Shown here piece after piece: positions 52,738 to 56,818 of a stretch of 56,818 nt of DNA (position 1 is its first letter; every line of letters starts with the position of its first letter). The notes under the pieces are model-generated. The model ran no database searches, had not been told where the DNA came from, and saw nothing but the letters and a program-made list of their open reading frames with translations. Source of the DNA: Flavobacterium salilacus subsp. salilacus. GTDB lineage: Bacteria; Bacteroidota; Bacteroidia; Flavobacteriales; Flavobacteriaceae. The stretch is from positions 1 through 56,818 of the forward strand of contig NZ_SKBP01000014.1 in the NCBI RefSeq assembly GCF_004634195.1, given 5' to 3'. The position numbers and the translations under genes are program-made.

Positions 52738-54114
52738 ATGAAAAAAAATTTACTTACTCTTTTTGCCGCAATAGGGTTGGCAAACCTTGCTGTAGCACAA
52801 ACAGGAAATGTTGGTATAGGTACTAACACTCCAAACAGTTCTGCGCAGCTTGATATCAGCTCAACAGATAAAGGATTGCTTATACCAAGAATGACGGAAA
52901 CACAAAGAAATGCGATTGCGACCCCTGCAAGTGGTTTAATGATTTATCAAACGGATAATACTCCCGGTTTTTATTACTACAACGGCACTACTTGGGGCAG
53001 CGTAGCTCCGGCAAGCACCGGAGGCGTTACAGGTACAGGTAATAATAATTATATTACTAAATGGACAACAGGAGGATCTGTAATAGGCAATTCATTAATG
53101 CAGGATAACGGTACTAGTTTATCTATAAATGCTTTTCCTACATCTTTAATACAACTATATGTATATCGCCAGCAACTAACAGTCAATGGCGATGGGCAGC
53201 ATACCTTAATGGGGTACCGTGACAGGAATTCGCAAAATGATGGTACAAGCTATTCCCAAGTAGCCAGTAATACAGGAGCTACCGGAACCTCTTTTTGGGG
53301 CGACCAGTACTCTTTTGGTACAGGTGGTTGGAATTATAACGATTTTACCCGTTGCGGAGGCGTTATCGGCGGAGAAGTTTTAGGTAATTACTGGGGTAGT
53401 TTAGGCTACAAAAACAGTGGCTCTACAAGTTATGGAGTATATGCCACTAATGCAATGGGTACAGGCGCAGGCTATATGGCACCGGGTACACAAACAGGTA
53501 TAGGCGCAGGTTTTTATGGTGGTGTAATGGGAGGCTGGGTTCGCGGCGAAGTATTAGGTTTTACCAGCGCGGGCGAAGTATATGCTTCTTACAACGTAGG
53601 TAACGAATATACTTCAGGTTTCCAGGCCGATATCGTTACAGGCGATAGCGGTCGTAATGTAGCCTATGCTTCAACATCTACAAAACTAAAAGTAGCCGAT
53701 GATGGTTATGCACAACTTGCCAACGGCACAGCTACAGTTGCCTTTACCCAGGAGTTTATGGATCTTATGGATAAAAATCAAAGACCGGTAATAACAGTTA
53801 CCCCAATAGGATCTCCCGTAGGATTATACATTCAGTCAATCAATAAAAACGGATTTACAGTAGCTACTATAGATGGCTCTGTTGCCAATGTAGAGTTTTC
53901 GTGGGCTGCCAGCGCAAAACGTATAGATGCTGCCAATGCACAACTTCCGGAAATGCTGAAAAACAGCCAGTTTGACGAAAACCTGAAAGGCACAATGTTC
54001 AACGAAAATAATAAAGAGCAAAACGCTGCGCCAATGTGGTGGGATGGCAAACAACTGCGCACAGATGCAGCCCCAAAAACACCAAGACCAAGATTAGAAT
54101 CAGAAAAGAAGTAA
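52738..54114 (+). CDS. Secreted tail-fibre-like protein of flavobacterial type
   Basis: A 458-residue exported protein with a signal peptide (to AVAQT). It begins with the flavobacterial surface-protein pattern VGIGTNTPNSSAQLDISSTD and GLLIPRMTETQRNAI, then GLMIYQTDNTPGFYYYNGTT, a module also found before phage tail-fibre-like repeats. The middle is Gly- and aromatic-rich and beta-like. I did not see an endosialidase chaperone motif at the end; the C-terminal part is Lys/Pro-rich. Function is unknown, perhaps a surface structure. The peptidase gene starts 4 nt after its stop, so the two are co-transcribed. Confidence 0.85.
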   Translation: MKKNLLTLFAAIGLANLAVAQTGNVGIGTNTPNSSAQLDISSTDKGLLIPRMTETQRNAIATPASGLMIYQTDNTPGFYYYNGTTWGSVAPASTGGVTGTGNNNYITKWTTGGSVIGNSLMQDNGTSLSINAFPTSLIQLYVYRQQLTVNGDGQHTLMGYRDRNSQNDGTSYSQVASNTGATGTSFWGDQYSFGTGGWNYNDFTRCGGVIGGEVLGNYWGSLGYKNSGSTSYGVYATNAMGTGAGYMAPGTQTGIGAGFYGGVMGGWVRGEVLGFTSAGEVYASYNVGNEYTSGFQADIVTGDSGRNVAYASTSTKLKVADDGYAQLANGTATVAFTQEFMDLMDKNQRPVITVTPIGSPVGLYIQSINKNGFTVATIDGSVANVEFSWAASAKRIDAANAQLPEMLKNSQFDENLKGTMFNENNKEQNAAPMWWDGKQLRTDAAPKTPRPRLESEKK

Positions 54115-54118
54115 GTAA

Positions 54119-55030
54119 ATGACAGGTGCTGCATACAACTATATAGTAACTGCCTTACTGGTAGTAACCGCTTCTTTTTCTCAAAACAAAAACGACGAAG
54201 TAACACAGCTTAAAAAAGATGTTTATTACCTCGCTTCGGATGCCTTGCAGGGCAGAGCTCCCGGTACACAAGGTGCAGAACTTGCTGCTGAATTCATCGT
54301 AAACCGTTTTAAAGAAGTAGGACTAAAACCATTTTTGGGCAACAGTTACCAAGAACCCTTTACCTTTCAGGAAGAAGGAAATACAATAAGCACCGAAAAT
54401 TTATTTGCATGTACTAATCCTGCAAAAAGTAAAAAGCTCATCATTACAGCACATTACGACCATTTGGGTTTAAAAAGCACTCATTCAAGAGAAATTTTTC
54501 AAAACAAAATACATAATGGAGCAGATGATAATGCAAGTGGTGTAGCACTGCTTTTGGCACTGGCAGATTATTTTATGGAACACGAAAGCAAATTCAATTA
54601 TAACATTGTTTTTATATGCTTTTCAGGTCACGAATCCGGGCTTTTTGGTTCGGCTGATTTTGTAAACAAACATAAAAACGAAATTAAAAATACTGCGTTT
54701 GTGCTCAATTTTGATATGGTAGGTCGATTAAACAAGCAGGAAGCCAATCCTGAAATTCTATTCAGGATTACCGATAAGAGTAGCTGGAAAGAACAAGACA
54801 TACCCCAATCTGCAAGCGGGCTAAAGGTAAGAATACTGTCAGAAGAAGTAACACTCGATCATACTATCTTCAGTACACTGGGCATACCTGCCGCAACACT
54901 GTCAACAGGCATTCACGACGATTATCATAAAGCAACAGATGATGCTGCAAAAATAAATTTTGAAGGAATAGTAAAAATTAAAAAATATCTTGAAACCTAT
55001 TGTAATAAGGTTTTAGATATAAAAACATAA
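54119..55030 (+). CDS. M28 family zinc peptidase
   Basis: A 303-residue exported aminopeptidase-like protein with an N-terminal hydrophobic signal (to FSQNK). Candidate zinc ligands in M28 order are His112 (AHYDH), Asp137 (GADDNASG), Glu172 (SGHESGLFGS), Asp199 (NFDMVG) and His270 (DDYHKATDD). The usual catalytic Glu before the metal Glu is replaced by His171 (GHE, not GEE), so activity may differ or the protein may use another base. No PA domain is inserted. It follows the tail-fibre-like gene by 4 nt and precedes the SprB-repeat gene by 60 bp. Confidence 0.88.
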   Translation: MTGAAYNYIVTALLVVTASFSQNKNDEVTQLKKDVYYLASDALQGRAPGTQGAELAAEFIVNRFKEVGLKPFLGNSYQEPFTFQEEGNTISTENLFACTNPAKSKKLIITAHYDHLGLKSTHSREIFQNKIHNGADDNASGVALLLALADYFMEHESKFNYNIVFICFSGHESGLFGSADFVNKHKNEIKNTAFVLNFDMVGRLNKQEANPEILFRITDKSSWKEQDIPQSASGLKVRILSEEVTLDHTIFSTLGIPAATLSTGIHDDYHKATDDAAKINFEGIVKIKKYLETYCNKVLDIKT

Positions 55031-55090
55031 AAGTTTTTAAACACTCCTTACCACATCAAAGAAGGAGAATTAATTTAATAATAGAACTAA

Positions 55091-56818
55091 ATGAAAACAT
55101 ACAAAAGAATAATATTGCTGCTGATGATTGCCCTTACAGGGCTTTCGGCACATGCACAGCTCTATGTTTCCGATGGAGGTTCTGATAACTTTGTTGTTTC
55201 TAACAGCGGTTTGGTTTATGTTGATGGAGCATTAACCACCGATGGAAAACTAACAAACATGGGAACCATAGAAGTTACAGGCGACGTTACTAATAACGAC
55301 GAGATTGATGGAAACTCCTACTCCGGAACATTGATACTAAAAGGAACAGCCACCCAAACCATAGGAGGGTCTGAATCACTGCAACTCAATAACCTGACAT
55401 TCAACAATGCAGCAGGTTTTAACCTTACCAACTTTATCGCTGTAGATAATACAGTAACCTTTACAGATGGTATCATTACATCATCCGGTATGTCTGGCAT
55501 ATTAGGGTTTGCAACCGGTTCCTCATACACAGGAGCATCCGATGCCTCACATGTTAACGGATACGTAGCAGTACAAAATACAGGAAGTTTTGATTTTCCC
55601 GTAGGAGACGGCACAAGGTTACAGAAAATTAATGCAAACCTTGCTACAAATACAAGCGGTGTAATAGCACAATATATAGCAGCCGATGCCGGCGCGGCAA
55701 CCTTTGCCACTACCGGATCAGATACAAATCCGCTAATTAGCTATAACGACCAAGAAGCATGGTTGCTCACCACATTCGGGGGTATGGCATCAGGAACAGT
55801 AACTGTTTATTGGGATGATTATAACAACCCTGCAGTTACAGGCTTAAGCCTGCAAAGAGTAGCTCACAAAACAGGAGGCGAATGGCTAAACCAAGGAACT
55901 ATGGGTACAGGAACCGTTGCAAACGGTTCAGTAACCAGTAATAGCATTAATATTTCTGCCAATGATGTTTTTGCGCTCGGAGCAGTTACACCATTATCTG
56001 CAACAGTAACAAATGTAAGTTGCAATGCAGAATCAGATGGTTCAGTAGCTATTTCAGTTTCCGCTACCGCAGATTCTTACGAATACATACTTACATCAGG
56101 AGGAAATCCCGTAGATAGTAACACAAGCGCTACCGCTACACAAACGTTTTCCGGTCTTACAGCAGGATCTTACGATCTTACAGTAAATATATACGATGCA
56201 GGCTCGGTACTTATTGATACCTATACAGATACCTTTACCGTAACCCAACCTACAACGTTAAACCTTACACCGGCCTCCCAAACCAACATCGCCTGTAACG
56301 GCGGTGCAACAGGAGCAGCCACAGTAAACACAGCCACCGGCGGAGCCGGAGGATATACCTACAACTGGACACCGGGCAACCCAACAGGCGACGGTACCAC
56401 ATCCGTATCAGGACTTAGTGCAGGCACATGGACCTGTACCGTAACCGATGCCAACGGCTGTACCGCCTCAGTAAACTTTACCGTAACCCAACCTACAACA
56501 TTAAACCTTACACCGGCCTCCCAAACCAACATCGCCTGTAACGGCGGTGCAACAGGAGCAGCCACAGTAAACACAGCCACCGGAGGAACACCAGGCTATA
56601 CCTACGATTGGACACCGGGTAACCCGACAGGTGATGGCACTACATCCGTATCAGGACTTACCGCAGGCACATGGACCTGTACCGTAACCGATGCCAACGG
56701 CTGTACCGCCTCAGTAAACTTTACTATAACCCAACCTACAGCGTTAAACCTTACGCCTGCATCCCAAACCAACATCGCCTGTAACGGCGGTTCCACCGGA
56801 GCAGCCACAGTAAACACA
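55091..56818 (+). CDS. SprB-repeat surface protein, 3' end off window
   Basis: The frame runs open to the right edge, giving 576 residues. A signal peptide (to LSAHAQ) is followed by a beta-rich region (about 25-300). A first divergent repeat (about 300-387; SVSATADSYEYILTSGG) precedes 81-residue SprB repeats starting about residue 388, marked by ACNGGATGAATVNTATGG, YTYNWTPGNPTGDGTTSV and TVTDANGCTASVNFTVTQP (19 residues). SprB is the mobile adhesin of flavobacterial gliding; short homologues are common, so this may be an adhesin rather than SprB itself. A type IX secretion tail would be expected off window. Confidence 0.92.
   Translation, partial: MKTYKRIILLLMIALTGLSAHAQLYVSDGGSDNFVVSNSGLVYVDGALTTDGKLTNMGTIEVTGDVTNNDEIDGNSYSGTLILKGTATQTIGGSESLQLNNLTFNNAAGFNLTNFIAVDNTVTFTDGIITSSGMSGILGFATGSSYTGASDASHVNGYVAVQNTGSFDFPVGDGTRLQKINANLATNTSGVIAQYIAADAGAATFATTGSDTNPLISYNDQEAWLLTTFGGMASGTVTVYWDDYNNPAVTGLSLQRVAHKTGGEWLNQGTMGTGTVANGSVTSNSINISANDVFALGAVTPLSATVTNVSCNAESDGSVAISVSATADSYEYILTSGGNPVDSNTSATATQTFSGLTAGSYDLTVNIYDAGSVLIDTYTDTFTVTQPTTLNLTPASQTNIACNGGATGAATVNTATGGAGGYTYNWTPGNPTGDGTTSVSGLSAGTWTCTVTDANGCTASVNFTVTQPTTLNLTPASQTNIACNGGATGAATVNTATGGTPGYTYDWTPGNPTGDGTTSVSGLTAGTWTCTVTDANGCTASVNFTITQPTALNLTPASQTNIACNGGSTGAATVNT

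Overview
The window looks like a chromosomal segment from a member of the Flavobacteriaceae (Bacteroidota), probably Flavobacterium or a close relative. The grounds are SprB-type and choice-of-anchor-J surface proteins, a TonB-dependent receptor paired with a DUF5689 lipoprotein, a full Bat (Bacteroides aerotolerance) operon, lipoproteins with an acidic run after the lipobox cysteine, and a recurring Bacteroidota -7 promoter box (TAnnTTTG) close to start codons. No rRNA, tRNA, CRISPR array, integrase or transposase was seen.

Layout. 1-6360 (-): the first 2120 residues of a giant secreted adhesin-like protein that runs off the left edge. 6525-7754: hflX. 7860-13368: a TonB receptor and DUF5689 lipoprotein operon, divergent from a secreted endonuclease/phosphatase-fold protein. 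13455-15679: 3-hydroxyanthranilate dioxygenase and an ALDH7-type dehydrogenase. 15923-16699: an AT-rich two-gene cassette with a DUF2335 membrane protein. 16712-18825 (-): egtB-egtD for ergothioneine. 18972-23219: a small lipoprotein, then a minus-strand run of phosphoesterase, AlbA_2 protein, SDR and aldo/keto reductase. 23415-33474: the bat operon (moxR, DUF58, a BatD-like protein, batA, batB, batC, batD, batE). It is interrupted between batD and batE by five 121-bp palindromic repeats and a GxxExxY PD-(D/E)XK nuclease-like gene. 33618-44550: housekeeping genes (CvpA-like, pheS, DinB-like, ArsC-like, EamA transporter, yicC, gmk, acyltransferase, nadD, YqhD-like dehydrogenase, gpsA, TerC). 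45022-47859 (-): a GH92 mannosidase flanked on both sides by arrays of a second repeat family. 48662-52185: an RsiV-like lipoprotein, a cystathionine gamma-synthase-like enzyme and gdhA. 52738-56818: a secreted tail-fibre-like protein, an M28 peptidase and the start of a SprB-repeat protein that runs off the right edge.

How it works together. The two edge genes and the TonB, GH92 and M28 genes point to a surface-active, polymer-degrading and possibly gliding bacterium. The Bat proteins probably form an envelope complex driven by the MoxR ATPase. The features that standard annotation does not explain are the repeats. One family is tied to the GxxExxY gene inside the bat operon. A second palindromic family is scattered singly and also amplified on both sides of the GH92 gene. 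There are also a C/G-rich inverted repeat ending next to the DUF58 start codon and a 12-copy 8-bp microsatellite that supplies the nadD stop codon. The repeat and GxxExxY locus is the best candidate for an undescribed system. No search or folding calculation could be run, so family assignments rest on recognised motifs, and residue positions were counted by hand.
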